Positions 1 through 12,967 of a stretch of DNA of 64,000 nt are shown one piece after another. The translations under genes were made by a program, and so were the position numbers. The stretch is taken from NCBI RefSeq assembly GCF_000276665.1, contig NW_004955417.1, positions 28,769,936-28,833,935 on the forward strand, given 5' to 3'. Source of the stretch: Chinchilla lanigera (Eukaryota > Chordata > Mammalia > Rodentia > Chinchillidae). Under the pieces are notes generated by a model that searched no databases, was not told the origin of the DNA, and saw only the letters and a list, made by a program, of their open reading frames with translations. Each line of letters begins with the position of its first letter. Positions within the stretch are counted from its first letter, which is position 1.

Positions 1-2139
1 TTAGTTCATTAAAAAGGTTTGTGTTAATATTGTTTGTACAATTAAATATGAGTATCTTGTACTCTGAGTAACTAATTTAAAGATAACAATTCACAATGTA
101 TTAATCATTGTCACCCTTCTATTATCTTGTTTTGAAATGTTTTTTCTCTTTAAAATAAAAACTACGTGTGACAAGATTTTCTATGGAGCTTTGGGTCAGT
201 TCAATGCTGAGGTATCACAATTTCACACAGCAGAAAAATTCATACTCTGAATTGTGTAAAAACAGAATAAAATAATTTAGGGTAGTAGCTTTATAAAGTA
301 GAGGCAGATGTTTTCTCCATAAGAAATGTTTTGTGTTTTAAATAAAATTAAAAATATTACCTAGCAGTGTTAGCAGAAAACACTTATTTTTGTGTCTTTA
401 TTTATAGCTGCTACTCTCAAGGATGCTGGGATAAAGAGGAGGGTCTTTTTTGTTTTTACAATTGCCTAAAGTTATGTACATACTTTGTAAAAAGATATCA
501 GCACTAACTTCTCAATGATTATAAAACATGCCCTATTCTTCCCCATATTTCCCACACACTTTCTAGACTCTACATCCCCTGTTCTTCCATAAGAACAATG
601 TGTGTACACACACACTGACAACTAAGTATGTGTGTGCAACCCAAGTAAACAACACAGCTTTCGTGGAATATCTGACAGGGGAGGAGATGGAAAATGGCTC
701 GTTTACCCCATACTGATCCCAACTCAACACTCCCTTGATTTCTCACCTGTCCTTGCTATCGTCTGTCACAAACAGTACTCTGTCTGTCAATCATCCTCCC
801 TTCCTCCCTTCTCGCCTCCGTCCCTGACTTTTGTCTCTCCTTCCTCACTGCTTCATGGGTCTTTACTCTGTCAACATCCTGGAGCCCCAGGCGCCCTCTT
901 CCAGCCCTTGAGGAATGCACAGCCTAAGCTCAGCAGGGGCATAGATGTTTGAACTCTAGAGTGTGCCTAGCTGTAATAAATTTGTACGGAACTCTTGCAA
1001 AATACTTATTTTTTTCTTTTAGAAATATAGAAATCCAAATGATAGCTAAGGTCTTGTTAAATTTTAAAGATAAAAATAATTTAACATAATTTCTAGTTTC
1101 ATAATCTAAGTCAAAGGCAGTAGAGAACAAGAAATAGCAATAAAGTGTGCATGTAAGTATAACCCATGATAGGTAAAATGATTAATAAAATATTTTTCCT
1201 GTCAATGTAGTAGATTAAGCCAAATGTAATAGGAATTGTCCCTAAATTTGAAATAAGGACTATTAGTGAATACGTAAAGGGGAATTTATTCAGAATGAAC
1301 ATTAGAGATTTATCTGAAATACATTTCTTTGAGCTCTATTTCTCAGTTATTAGAAAGCCCACATAATTTTTCGTGGATCTGATTTCACATACAACTCACT
1401 ATTATGCTTAGTTTGTTCTTTTGCCATATTAGTCTAACACAAAATTGAAAGTCATAGATTATTCACAATAAGCTTTGCAACCATATTTCTGAATATACTT
1501 GATTCACCTTTAAAACGATAATAGCAAATATTTTCAGAATAAAAATTAGTTTTGACAATGCCTTTTGTTGTCTATTTAAAACTATTTTACATTCAAGACA
1601 AGGTTTACACAGGTTGTAAAATTTATTGCTACTTTATTTCCTGGAAGTATACCAACTAAAATATATACTTACTTTTTGCATTACTAAATTTGACTGACAA
1701 ATGCAGATTTTTTAATAAATAGTTCTTTTTCTATATATTCACTTACAAGTTGGATTGGTTATTTATATATTGGTTTTATATATATATGTAGGTTATATAT
1801 ATATATATATCATGTATATGAATATGAAAAGTTTGAAGATGTTTTAATAAACTACTTTTAAAATGTAATTTTTACCTTTTAGGAAAATATTCACATTTCA
1901 TAAAGCATTTTTATAAATTTTAAAATAGCTTATTTCTCCACAAAATACCCTAGTGGACACACCATTCGAATTTTAATGTCTTTACTTGAAACTGCATACA
2001 ACGTTAGCTGGCTCAGATCAGGGGACGTTAAGGGCTCATTGCTTTAGCGTCTCTCTTTTTTCCAAAGCAAACAATGGCAGGGGCCCAGTGTGTTAGTAGT
2101 GAGAGACCAAACACCAGGACATGGGTGTGTGAGAGTCTG
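1..2139. other. AT-rich non-coding stretch, no gene seen
   Basis: AT-rich sequence with frequent stops in all frames. A pure TA-rich low-complexity run sits near 1,771-1,811. The short frames at 632-952 and on the minus strand near 930-1,302 show no family motif and look like chance. I see no recognisable repeat consensus here, though very old repeats could be present. Confidence 0.6.
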
Positions 2140-2259
2140 TTTCACAGCCTCGATTCCCTATAAATCATCCCGTACGGAGCAGCAGGTAGACAGTTTGAAA
2201 GCGAAAGTGAATTGAGGTTATTTTCACGATGACTACAGGAAGAATACCTTAAAGAAAAA

Positions 2260-2730
2260 GGGATGTCCTTCAGGGCTGCAGGCCGGTCCCTCTGTGGCTG
2301 GCAATCTCTTTCCCGCCAGGAGTGGAGATCCAGCTGTAGTTTGGTAAGAAGCTGCATAAATCCAGCCCAGACCTCAGAACCCAGCAGCAAAGGTGCAGAT
2401 ACTGGAACTCCCGGACTCACAAAGAATAAGCGCGGCTTTCCTCCGTGTGCGAGTTATTCTGCTTTTCCAGCCCTGGTCATGCCAGGCCCTGAGCCCAGCG
2501 CTGGGCAAGATCCACAGCCGGACCTGCTCTACCGCACACTCGCGCGTGAATTTCCCCACGCGTCACAAAGCAGAGAGCGCAGTTGTGTGCTCCAGGAGTT
2601 CCGGGCCTCCTGGTCTGTGAGCGGACTTCTGGGTGAATAACAGGAGCATTGGCAGGGAGCAACCAGGAACGATTTGCTCCAAGACTGGAAGGGTCCGGCG
2701 GGGACTCTCGACCATCTCAATTTTATTTTT
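2260..2730. promoter_or_regulatory. CpG-dense patch, candidate regulatory element
   Basis: This segment is clearly richer in G+C and CpG than its AT-rich surroundings; I count roughly twenty CpG dinucleotides, including clustered CGCGCG and ACGCGT sites near 2,550. In mammals methylated CpG decays, so a local excess suggests an unmethylated element such as a promoter or enhancer, or a young GC-rich insertion. A 125-codon open frame (2,263-2,640, +) and overlapping minus frames cover it, but GC-rich DNA has few stops and none shows a known domain. I see no TATA box, splice structure or poly(A) signal that would define a transcript. Confidence 0.35.
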
Positions 2731-3240
2731 CAAAAAGCCAGGAAATAAGTGATGACTTTGTTTACTTTTGTGTTTCCTTCCTTGCTTTAAAAACTTCATT
2801 TGCTCCTTGAAAATGCTCTGGTCAGTAATCAGCTTGGAGTATAATTTAAACAGCATTTTCATGGCACTTTGGAAAGGAGGAGTGATCATTTTAAATCCTC
2901 CAGAAATGAAACAAGCTTGTTCTATTTCGATCCTTCTGAAAGAGGCATAAGGGGAGATTTATGAACGTTAATTTTCCACTTTTGATGCCCTCTGGGGAGG
3001 TGCTGGCATCTTTCAGACACATCCCCAAAGCCTCGCTGAGGGTCCTGAGGGCCCGAGGGGAGCCGGGAAACTGTTCTGCTTGGTGCGGTCGATGGTCCAG
3101 TCCACCATGGCAATGCTGAGCGCACCCGGGACTGCCACGGAGGCTCAAGCACTCCTGTAGGGTCCCCTGCTCGGACGGAGCGGCCTACGGAGGTCCCCTC
3201 ACCCCTGGGGGTAAGGAAGAAGACTCAGGAGGCTGACTGC
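2731..3240. other. Unassigned sequence flanking the CpG-dense patch
   Basis: Mixed-composition DNA with moderate GC near 2,990-3,220. A minus-strand open frame (2,563-2,889) and another (2,891-3,148) run next to each other but match nothing I recognise. They could be part of a non-coding transcript or chance. Confidence 0.4.
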
Positions 3241-6200
3241 CCTCCAGAAAGGGATTTTGTGGGGGTTTTTTAAATTATTGAGAGGCAAATTACGTTGTTC
3301 CTTGTTACTTTGATCATTTAGATACCTTCTATCTTTTGAAATTGATACTATTCTCAGAAACCAGATGTCCATGAATGCATTAGTTATACATCTATGATCA
3401 ACGTGTGCAATCTTTAGGGCAGCACACAGCGCCCTTCATATTACATTTATTAGCTTCAATGACGCATTGACCATTAAGAGTATTACATACTCTGCACCTG
3501 AAAAAAATCTATTACCACGAATAAATATACAAACTATACATCATCTACTCCAACAGTACAAAGTAGCAGTTTATTTTAGACAGTGTGAGTTTTGTCAGCA
3601 GGGAATTCCCTGAAGAAAAGAAAAACAACCCAGCATAATATTAATTACTGGCACCATCTGTGCAAAACAATAGGAAAAGCAGTATTTTAATACAATGACT
3701 TCATGCATGTCAGTTATCTTCCACACTAAATGCTGCATTTCTGTTGATGCTGTTTACCTGTCTATTCATTTAAATAATGGGTGTTCTTACAGAGGTTAAA
3801 TCTATGAATAAATAAATTAAAATTGAATATAATGAAATATTTAAATAGGTGTTACATGAGTCTGATTTGTTCTCCAAAACTATATCCCGTGTGCACGTAG
3901 GGATACACAAATTACTGCACCATCTGCTAGGTTTTACAAGTTGCGGAAGAACTTTCTTTACACATGAAAGGCGCACTGTGGACTCTTTGTAGTGGAAAGC
4001 ATTATGCAGCTGAAAAGACTGAGACAATTGGTCTGACTCATTCCTGGCAATGGTCAGACTGGAAGGGTCCCTTCAAAGGACAGGGGCAGGGATCATCACA
4101 AGAAATCATTTTCTATTTAAATTCTGAGCTGTTAAGGTAACATTTGTTAATTATGACAATAGATGCTGCTCCCAGCACCAAAGGACTCCCTTTTCCTCTG
4201 TCCTTTTAAGCCACCATAACCCGCCACCTGGTACATTCTTTCCACATTCACTTTCACTTCTGGCTTCAGTAAATATTTACTGAGAAAAGCACTGAATTCT
4301 GTGGTGGAGAAGTGGATGGTAAGGAGAGGCGCTGTCTTCCGGGCGTACCAGCGACGCTCTGCTGGGTTCGTTTAGTGCACACGCGGCCCAGACCGCACTG
4401 CCCCGAGTTCTCACCACAGAAGCAGCCTTCCCAGTTTCAGGGCGCACACAGTCCAGCTGCTAATCGGTTTTGCTGGGGAAAAACCGGAACGTTCCGTTTG
4501 GAGGTCTTTTGTTGCAATTACCCCAGTCCCTTCATTACATAACACTGGCTTGCCGTGATCAAATTTCCTCCGTTCACCATGCTGTGCTCAAAGCTAAGAA
4601 AGAAGCCTGCAGCCTCCAAGTCCCAGCAGCTTCTACAACAGTAAAACTGTGCTTCCCTCCCACCAACTGCCTCAGTGAAGAAGAAAACGATAGCATAGTC
4701 GTCATGGCTGATTCCTCATCCATTGAAGGAAAGAAACTAGGAGAGGTAGCAAGCATGTCGACCTTTTACAAAGAACATGAATAACCACAAAATGGGCTTA
4801 CATGCAAATAAAAATTAAGACATCCCCAAAGCCACTTGTAGTGAGGAAAAGTAAAATTAGGTAGCGCAGGAAAAAATTCCCCGCAATTGTGAGACAAGGT
4901 GTGGTCAAAAGTGTGGGGAAGTAGGCAAACGCAGTTGCGGTGAGAGAGAGGGGATAGGCGCGCAGCTCTCTGGGAGGGAAGCTAGCAGCTCAACAAACTT
5001 CAGCGCCCCTGGTTTTTGAGCCACTTTTTTTTTATCTGAAAAAACCCATCCATCCTTCAGTGATTTGTGGCCACATGGAAAGGAGATGTAGGTCTCTTTT
5101 TTAAGCCATATACTCTCTCAAAATACAGAAACAGAAAAAAATAACCCACGCTGGTACAAACCAACAAATGTATAATAAACTTCCAAAACACTAGTAAATC
5201 CTCAGATTCCAGAACTATAAAGAAAGTTAAAACTCCGGCAGGAAAAGTAGATAATGATACCCACGGGGATTTTGATGTTTTCTCTGATGAATAGAAGATG
5301 TAACCTTTGGCAAAATGAAACAGAAACGGGGTTGAGATTCTGATGTAAAATTTCTAGCCAGCCTGCAGCCCTAAAAGAAAGGGGTGAAACGCTTTCTGCC
5401 CATTGGCCTTTCTCAGTAACTGAGATGTCTGTCCAGCTGTGGGCAGGGAAAAAGTCCACTGGAAGAGCCTGAAGGTGCAATCCATTAGTCACCTATATTT
5501 TCAGTGATAGAAACCTAAAAAGTTCCCCTTAAGCATTAAATGTGCCTTTCTTTATGAAATTGGTAGCCATGGAGACAACTCTACAGCTTCTAGGGATGAG
5601 TGGGGGATTAGATGAAGATGCGAGGTCTCTACTGCACAGCTGGACTGAAGTCTAAAGCCAGGTGAAGAAGCCGGCCAGACCACTTCCAAGGCGTGTGCAG
5701 AACCAACCCAATCTGCGATGAATCCGCAGACAACTCAGGTAGGAAATAGCACCCGAAGAACAGGAGAACACTAGACAATTTAAGAGCTTATTATTATTGA
5801 AAACAGTTTTCAGTGATTTAGGAGCTCAAAGAAGCGATAGAAATCTAAATAAAAGAATAAGATAGCACAAAAAGTATTCAACAGATTTGCAGAGTGAAGC
5901 AGAGTAGCTGGAAGCGAAGAACCCATGAGAAATGGATAACCCCAGGGACGCTGCCAAAATGATGGACAGAGAAGGAGCAAGTGGGAGGCCGACCACAGGG
6001 AGAGGGAGCCCCAGTGCAGCCCCAATACTACAGACATAGGAATCTGGAGAGAACTGCGGCGGCGTGGAGGAGGACACAGAAATACTGTGAGAAGAGGAAG
6101 AGAAGAAACATCCTTGGGAAGCACTCGAGAAAATGTGCCGAATCCGCAGAGCCCTGTTGGGTTCCTTAGACTGAGTTCTCAACAAGGACAACAGAGGGAA

Positions 6201-6350
6201 GGTTCTCACACACACTCTCGCCTGGGCCCCTTCCCGTTTTCTTGATTCGGTCTTAAGATTCCTCATAGCGTGCTGACGCTCACAGCCGGAAAAGAACTGT
6301 AGAGCACACCAGTCCACTTCCGCTCCCGCCAGCTGAACTCTATTCTTTAA
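3241..6350. other. Unassigned non-coding sequence
   Basis: Mostly AT-rich DNA with a purine-rich part around 5,900-6,120. That part produces a long minus-strand open frame (5,826-6,317, 163 codons) of low-complexity Ser/Leu composition. No domain, splice pattern or known repeat is visible, so I treat the frames as chance. Confidence 0.5.
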
Positions 6351-6363
6351 AAGTTCCTGTTAG

Positions 6364-6504
6364 ACACAGGTGTGGTGGTGCACACCTGTAATCCCAGCCC
6401 TTCTGAGGCTGAGCCAGGTAGGAGGAGCGCCACGAGGGCGAGGCCCGCCTGGGCTACACAGTGAGTTCAAGGCCAGACTTAACTACACAGTGAAACTCTG
6501 CCTC
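6364..6504 (+). mobile_element. B1 SINE (7SL-derived), plus strand
   Basis: The sequence starts with the 7SL-type head (GTGTGGTGGTGCACACCTGT, then AATCCCAGC) and contains the B1 landmarks GTGAGTTCAAGGCCAG and CTACACAGTGAAACTCTGCCTC. A near-perfect 13-bp target-site duplication flanks it: AAGTTCCTGTTAG at 6,351-6,363 and AAGTTCCTGGTAG at 6,505-6,517. No A-tail remains. Non-autonomous element mobilised by L1. Confidence 0.85.
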
Positions 6505-6517
6505 AAGTTCCTGGTAG

Positions 6518-9500
6518 AGCTCCATGTATTATTTTTACTCTCCTCCATACAATATTATTATAAAGCAAGGAACTGTATTGGGACAAATTAAATGAACTGG
6601 AGGAATCCGTAAATGCATGCCACTTAAAAATGACTGTAAAATTAGGTTTTTGGCACATGGACTGTAAAATTGAGGGTTAAAATTCACAAAGTTCTAGAGT
6701 ATACTGAACACAAATCCCTTTAACAGTGTCTCTAAGTTCTTAGCTTCATTGTAGAGACACTAGAATTGTAGGTAAAACACAGTTGTTCATGAAAGAAAGA
6801 TAATATAAAACTCAAACTAATAGGGCCATTTTAAAGGAAAGGCCTTGTACTTTTACATAAATTTATATATAATTTCACAAACCATACGGCCAAACAATAA
6901 AAATTTATATATTTGAGTTTATATAAAATATTTAGCATGAGTGTTACTAGGCAATATCCAAAAAATTTAAGTTTTTTTTATCCATGGACATGGACTCTTT
7001 ATCCGTGTATTTAGGTGAGCTTTAATTTCTTTCAGTAAATATTATAGTTCTCATACAAGTCTCTCACCTCATTAAATAAATTTACTTTTAGGAATTCTGT
7101 TATTTCAGAGACTATTGCATATGAAATTGCTGTTTTGATTTTTTTCTATTGTTCATTGGCAGTGTATAGAAACAAAATTAAATTTTGGGCATTAATCTTA
7201 CCTCTTGTGACTTTCCTGAATTTGGTTGTCAATTTTAGTAGATTTCTCATGAATTATTTGAGATTTGTATACATAGGATTCTGTCATCTCTAGAGACAGT
7301 TTTAACATTTTTAAATAAAGGTTTGGAAACTTCTTTTTCTTGTCAAATTGCTGTGGCTAGAATTTCCAGATCAATATTGAATAGGAGCAGTGAAAGAAGT
7401 TATCTGTAAGGTAAGTTAGTCATGGTCTCAGGGAGATGGCTTGAGGTTTCCATCATAGAATATGATTTTAAGTATGAGTATTTCATGGTGGACTGATTTT
7501 TCAAAGTAAAGATTGCTCTGTGTATTTTAAAAACAGCACAAGATGTAAATAAAAGAAACTACTCAAATACTTTAAAGGCATTGACATTAAGATACTCTAA
7601 TACATTCAGATTTTGCTGAAGGAGAATAGAACCATTGATTAACACTTTTAAACATTGCCAAGTATTCTCCTAGTAATTACTTTAAGTGTTTAATACATGA
7701 CTTTGACTTCTCAAGATCTATGTTTAATTACTATCTGAATTAACCGAGACATTGACCAATAACAAGGCAGGGAAGTATAGGAAATAAAAAAATAGTATGA
7801 TTACTTGGATTAAAAGAATTTCTACTAAATTAAATTCTCATTTGATTTTTAAAAATCCAGTAGTATACAAATCTGAAGAGCATATAATTATAAAAGTCAC
7901 ACCTACAGTATATTGAAAAATATACAGGAAATATAGAATACGTGCACTAGAAAAACAACCAATTCTGACTGCCTCACTGGGCTTTACAGAAATCCAGGCC
8001 CCCTGCTATTGGACCAGAGCCCTTGGGGACAGGAAGTGGATGACTGGAAGACCAGGACAGGAGGAAGCTCAGGAAGGAAAATGAGGAACTGAGGATGCTG
8101 CTGCACACGAGGGAGGGAGAGCCTGGCCAGTGTTGTCACCACGGCCACATTGTCACTACCTCTGTGGCTACTGCTACTGCAAACACCCTGACCCTCAAGT
8201 GCCTCAGATTCCTGCTTTGCTCCTCTAGTGTCAGAGCCCTGGAAGCATGCGTCTTGCTGGCTGAGCTTTTGTCTCAGGCAGGTCAGGCAACACGAGCAGC
8301 TTATGGAAGGAAAGCTGGGACCCTGTGCTGAGCTGGACGCTTGAAGTTAGTCTCCAGCCAATGGGAGCAATAGCGGAGAAGAATGGATTCAACAAAGAGG
8401 AATCAGGGAGAATTTATGAAAAACAATGCATGCGCATTTAAAATATACCCAGAAAGGTGCAAGCAAGTAGAAGCAATCACCAATGTGGAAGGAAAGGAGT
8501 AGACTGAATGGTGTCTTTAAAATTCTTTAGACTAAAGTGGATTTTTGCATATTTTTATGATGAAGCATTCATGTATGGCCTGTGTATTTTTAGACATATG
8601 TTTTAAAATTAAATTTAAAAAAGAACTTTCTCCTTTAAGAGGGAGAACTATATACCCACAGCACTTTTATATTTTCATGGAATAATTGATGAAAACCTTG
8701 CTTCAGCAAAATTCAAGGGAGGAGAAATCTTCCTGGGACTGTAGAGATTTCACTGTTGGCTAATCTACTTTTTTTCCCCCTTGAAATGCGTTGGCTTCAT
8801 CTACCTTTAGAAGTTCCTTCTGTTGAAAACTCTGGATGATTTTTTTTTCCTCTGAAGCCTGCCAGATACTTTGTAGTCAAATAAATTGTCAGAAAAATTG
8901 CTGTATCTAGAGATTTTGCTGTAGTAAAAATGTGGCCACTGCCTTCTCTGAGGTACTCACCACTTGGGATTTTCTATAAAATTCATTAAAAATAAAAGTT
9001 GCACTATATTATTTTTAATTAATCACACTCATAATTTAGTTTTATACATGTATTGTGTGTGCATGTTTTTGGGCATGTGCAAATATGTGTGTGTGAGAGA
9101 GAGAAGCAAACAGAGACAAAGACAGTCTCACTCCAACTCTGTAAAGCCGAAATAACTATTTATATTCTAAAAGAAGCAACCTGGATCTTAAAACTGAAAT
9201 TTATACCTTTACTAGTAACACTTCGTATTAATCTAACACTACAACTGGAAGTAATTGTCTACAGCATGCCCTGAAATGAGATTCACACTGGAGGTCTTTC
9301 CCGGGGGACTTATATATTCATTCACCTTATCTGATCATTTATTTATCCTTTTCGCAAACCATACGGCCTCCTCTTTGGCAGTTTTAATGCTAGACAATGA
9401 GAATTCAGTGCAAATCAAACACGAGAGAGAGGAGAGACACACAACTGGCAGGTGATGATGTAATACAATGCAACTACTGCCAAGATTTCCAGGAAGACCT

Positions 9501-9566
9501 GGGCACTTGGAAGGCAGACAATTTCTGGACTGGAGTGAAGATCTGGTGGGGTCACTTGGGTGTGTG
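6518..9566. other. Unassigned sequence, no gene seen
   Basis: AT-rich DNA with a GC-richer island at about 7,970-8,360 that could be an exon-like or LTR-like piece, but I cannot assign it. TG-rich and GA-rich short runs lie at 9,050-9,130. A part of 7,020-7,460 reads like very old L1-type sequence on the minus strand, too weak to delimit. Confidence 0.45.
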
Positions 9567-9945
9567 TGTTAGTCAGTTTTCTGCTACTGTAACCAGTACT
9601 CGAGACAACCAACTTCTTTGGAGAAAAGGTTCCGTGTGGCTCAGTTCTTGAGATCCTAGGCTTGGACCAGGTGGTCTCATTGCTTTGGACCTGGAGTGGG
9701 CAGCAAATCGTAGGAGATTGTGGCAGAGCAAAACTGCTACCCTTCTTCAGGACATGAAAGGGAAGAAGTGGAAGGAGTTAGGGTCCTACAGTTCCCTTGA
9801 ATACCACACCCCAATGACATCACTTCCTCCCACTAGGCCCCGCCTCTTAAAGGTTCCACCACCTCCCAACAGCACCAACTTGGGAATCAGATCCTTTGCA
9901 CATGGATGTTGGGGACTCTTAAGATCCAGACCGTAGCTATTTGTC
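9567..9945 (-). mobile_element. ERVL-MaLR solo LTR, minus strand
   Basis: Reading the plus strand gives the reverse complement of a MaLR LTR. It opens with GTTAGTCAGTTTTCTGCTAC (the LTR 3' end) and then carries the characteristic GGCTCAGTTCTTGAG, CTTCCTCCCACTAGGCCCCG and CCTCCCAACAGCACCAA blocks. No internal region adjoins, so it is a solo LTR or fragment. The exact subfamily needs an alignment. Confidence 0.7.
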
Positions 9946-10239
9946 AAGGCAGGAAACCTGACTCGAAAGGAAGTAAAGAGACTTTAAGTAACAGATGAAT
10001 TGATAGATTGTTGTCTCCTGGAGATCCTGGAGCAACAAAGCAGGGCATTTTAGGAACATCACTGTCTTTAATGGTAGGAAAGATTGCTTGCCTCATGCAC
10101 GACTGCAAATTGCTGAAAAAGGACCTCTAGGGGACACCATGGTGTGATGTCCACTGTCTACTCTGCTTCTCTCTGGGAACTGTGACCTTAATTCCACTTG
10201 CAGAATCATCTCCATTTCCCTTCCCAGGTCCTTCATTTT

Positions 10240-10240
<1 letters not shown>

Positions 10241-10276
<36 letters not shown>
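10241..10276. repeat. (CA)n microsatellite
   Basis: Perfect CA dinucleotide run of about 36 bases followed by a short GA run. It accounts for the Cys/Val-repeat open frames on the minus strand here. Confidence 0.97.
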
Positions 10277-10279
<3 letters not shown>

Positions 10280-11039
10280 AGAGAATTTCTGAGATAGTGC
10301 ACAGGACCCTGGACCAACCACAAGTATCCATTCCTTTAGCCACAATAATAGTTGATAACTGGTCAAAACATTTGCATGTGACCCTACCCAAACTACAGCA
10401 AAACTTGTTTGTTAGTTGGAATGAAAGAAATGTTTACTTTTTCTGCGAGCTCTGAAATCAGAGCGCATGTTGGGGTTGGAGCTCCAGGCAACCTCTTGCA
10501 CCATGTGATGCTTGATACCAAAGCCAGGATGACAGAAGGTAGAGTAAAGAGATGGAGACAAACCAACTCCTAATTATATTTTCTAGGACCTCAATCCAGT
10601 CTTACAATTTTATGTGAGCCAATAAATTCCCTTTTTCTCCAAATGAGTTTCGGTTTTTTCCTTTCAATTCTGACCAACAGTCCAACTGATGCTGTCCCCA
10701 AAGAGGAGCAGGAAGGTGGAAAAGAAGAAGAAACTAGTATTTAATGAGCAACTATTCTCCACCACCACCTCCTGAGATTAGTCACTTTAAAAAAGGTTTT
10801 AAATAAAGAGCCAATATTCCAGGAAACTCACTGAAAAATATCTATCTTAGCCCAAAGGCCATCCCAGTTCCAAATCCTGTTTATTTTCCATCATGCTGTG
10901 CTATCAGTCTGGGGATGAGTCCAGCCTAGCACTTACTGAACTGTGTTTCAGGGAAACACAGCAGAGAGGCCAGTGTTCTATGATATGCTCTTCAATCTTA
11001 TGTAAAGAAAAGTTCTATTTCTTTGTATAAACTCTTTAC
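10277..11039. other. Unassigned sequence
   Basis: No gene or recognisable repeat. Around 10,300-10,670 some phrases recall LTR-type sequence (for example AATAAATTCCCTTTTTCTCC near 10,621), but I cannot place it in a family. Confidence 0.4.
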
Positions 11040-11138
11040 TTTTTTTTTTTTTTGGTTTTTCTCTGGTACCGGGAACTGAACTCACGACCTTGCACTTGCT
11101 AGGCAGGCGCTTTGCCGCTGAGCTAAATCCCCAGCCCC
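11040..11138 (-). mobile_element. ID-type SINE (tRNA-derived), young copy
   Basis: On the minus strand the copy begins GGGGCTGGGGATTTAGCTCA and continues with the tRNA-like body, ending in a pure poly(A) tail (the T-run at 11,040-11,053 on plus). The pol III A-box (TAGCTCAGCGG) and a B-box-like GTGAGTTCAGTTCC are intact. A 10-bp target-site duplication ATAAACTCTT lies at about 11,024-11,033 and 11,139-11,148. The clean tail and duplication suggest recent insertion. Confidence 0.92.
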
Positions 11139-11484
11139 ATAAACTCTTGATTTGTAAGAAAGGTATTAAAAACATTTATGTGATGTGCTTATTCTATGTC
11201 TTATGTGGTTAAAGGGATCTGACAAAAGATCACCCATAGCATCAATTAAAGATGGTTAAAATTGGGCGGTGTTTTCAAACTATACTACGTATTGATCTAT
11301 TGCTTTCATCTGAGGATTTTAGTTCATTGTTCCAACTTTTCTGGGCTATGTTATTCCATATACTGCTATTACAGATTCATACTATCCATGGCTACACAGC
11401 AAACAAAGAGAAGCTTTGAACAAAAAACCAGACTCTAGTAGTTCTTCTACTTGCTACCTTTAGCATCTCTGGGGCACAATTCCT

Positions 11485-11830
11485 GACACGCTGGACTTGA
11501 TGGCAGAGAGGCTTAATTTGGCTCGCAGTTTAGTCCATAGTCCAGTGGCTCCAAGGCGTAGACATCCTGGAGGAGGGCCAGGGTGGAGCAGGGCTGCTTG
11601 GCTCATGGCAGCCAGGGAACAGCAGGGGACAGTGTCAGAGAGGAAGGAGCGCAGAATCAGGTACAGTACCAAAAGTCACATCACCACCCACCAGACACAC
11701 CCAAAGGTGAGTGCTACTAATCTCCCATGGGACTCACATGCCAAGCAAGTTAGCACAGCTGAGCTTCAACCACCACAGTTCTCAAAGAAAACAACAAAGA
11801 AAATTGCAGTGATTCCAAGGGAATACGATT
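11485..11830 (-). mobile_element. MaLR-like LTR fragment, minus strand
   Basis: The layout follows the reverse-complemented MaLR pattern seen at 9.57 kb: GGCTCGCAGTTTAGTCCATA, then a GGCTCATGGCAGCCAGGGA block, a purine stretch, and a short CACC-rich block. It is diverged and both ends are uncertain. The open frames over it (11,460-11,832, both strands) are therefore not genes. Confidence 0.5.
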
Positions 11831-12967
11831 AACGATGACTGTAAATTCCCAACACAATTAAGGGCTGAACTGTTCATGACTAAATAATTGAATTAACTTT
11901 TGGGGAAACTGGTATATATGAAACATTAAAATATTAAATTGGTATTACTCTTTTCACTAAAATTTACTTGTGTAAATTAGAATTTTGTAATATCCTGAAA
12001 TTAAAGCCAAATATTGGAATATATTTGATGTGCTTAACATGACGACCTGACTCAGAAACTTTACTCTTTCTATAAAAATATGTAAAAGGACAAAGAAATG
12101 CTATTTTCATAGGAAGAAAGGGTAATTTTATATCATGTTAGGAAAATAAATAATAATTATAATTTAGGTAGGTACTTTAATTCTTTTTGTCCTTAATTTT
12201 TGAAATTGACTTAATTTAATTAAAGGTACAATTACAAAATTTTAAAGACTTGAATAATTTCCTTCCAGAAATCACTTCATCTGAGGTCATGTTTAGCATC
12301 GTTCATAGTGTAAAGGAGACTTTTGTTTCTTGTGCCTATCAGTTGTGCGTGGAAGAAAGCATGCTGGATTCTTCTAGTCATGAGTGTGTGAGGAGGCTGT
12401 TCACAGGCTTCCTATTCTTCTGACCCATTTCTAGATGCTCAGTCACCCAGCCCTGTGCAGAGAAACTTGGGAGTATCTTGTGATGTTGGTGACCTGGGTG
12501 TTGTCTTCACAGGTTGAGATGGAAGCAGGTAGACAAAAACGTTGGTTTCTGAAACTTTTGTGCTTTTGTGCAGGGGGTCAGCTGATCTCAAGGGTCAGAG
12601 GCCGAGTGGGGCCAGGTTCACAAACCCACAATCCAGGGCCCTGCACTGAGCTCAGTGTTATGCTGTCACTGGCTTGAGACTCTGAATCACTTTTTCATGT
12701 AAGGCCCTGTGGTTTCAGTTTGCAGTGGGCTCTGTAGATTGTAGAACTGATTCTGTTTCTAGAAGCTGAGTGCAGATAGTAAATAAAGTGGAAAAAATGT
12801 AAGTCTTAAGAGTTACATTCTAGTAGGAGAGAGCAGAAAATGAACATGACAAAATAGGAAATAATTGGCTCTATGAAAGATTCTAGGAGAAGAATTAGAA
12901 ATGAGAGAGAGGTAGACAAATGGTAGACACACATAAACATGTGTGTGGAGTTTGAAATTTTAGACAA
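11831..12967. other. Unassigned sequence
   Basis: AT-rich to 12,290, then mixed composition to 12,967. No gene or clear repeat family. The frame at 12,435-12,677 has no recognisable motif. Confidence 0.5.

Noticed and set aside
2263..2640. 125-codon plus-strand frame as a gene
   Set aside because: GC-rich DNA with few stops, overlapping frames on the other strand are as long, and no domain or splice structure is visible.
5826..6317. 163-codon minus-strand frame as a gene
   Set aside because: Low-complexity Ser/Leu translation of purine-rich plus-strand DNA; no known motif and another overlapping frame of similar kind.
10241..10276. CA and other dinucleotide runs as Z-DNA or CRISPR-like arrays
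   Set aside because: Plain microsatellites; no spacer-repeat structure anywhere in the window.
11040..11138. ID copies as active tRNA genes
   Set aside because: A-tails and target-site duplications mark them as SINEs; the tRNA-like body does not close a proper cloverleaf acceptor stem.
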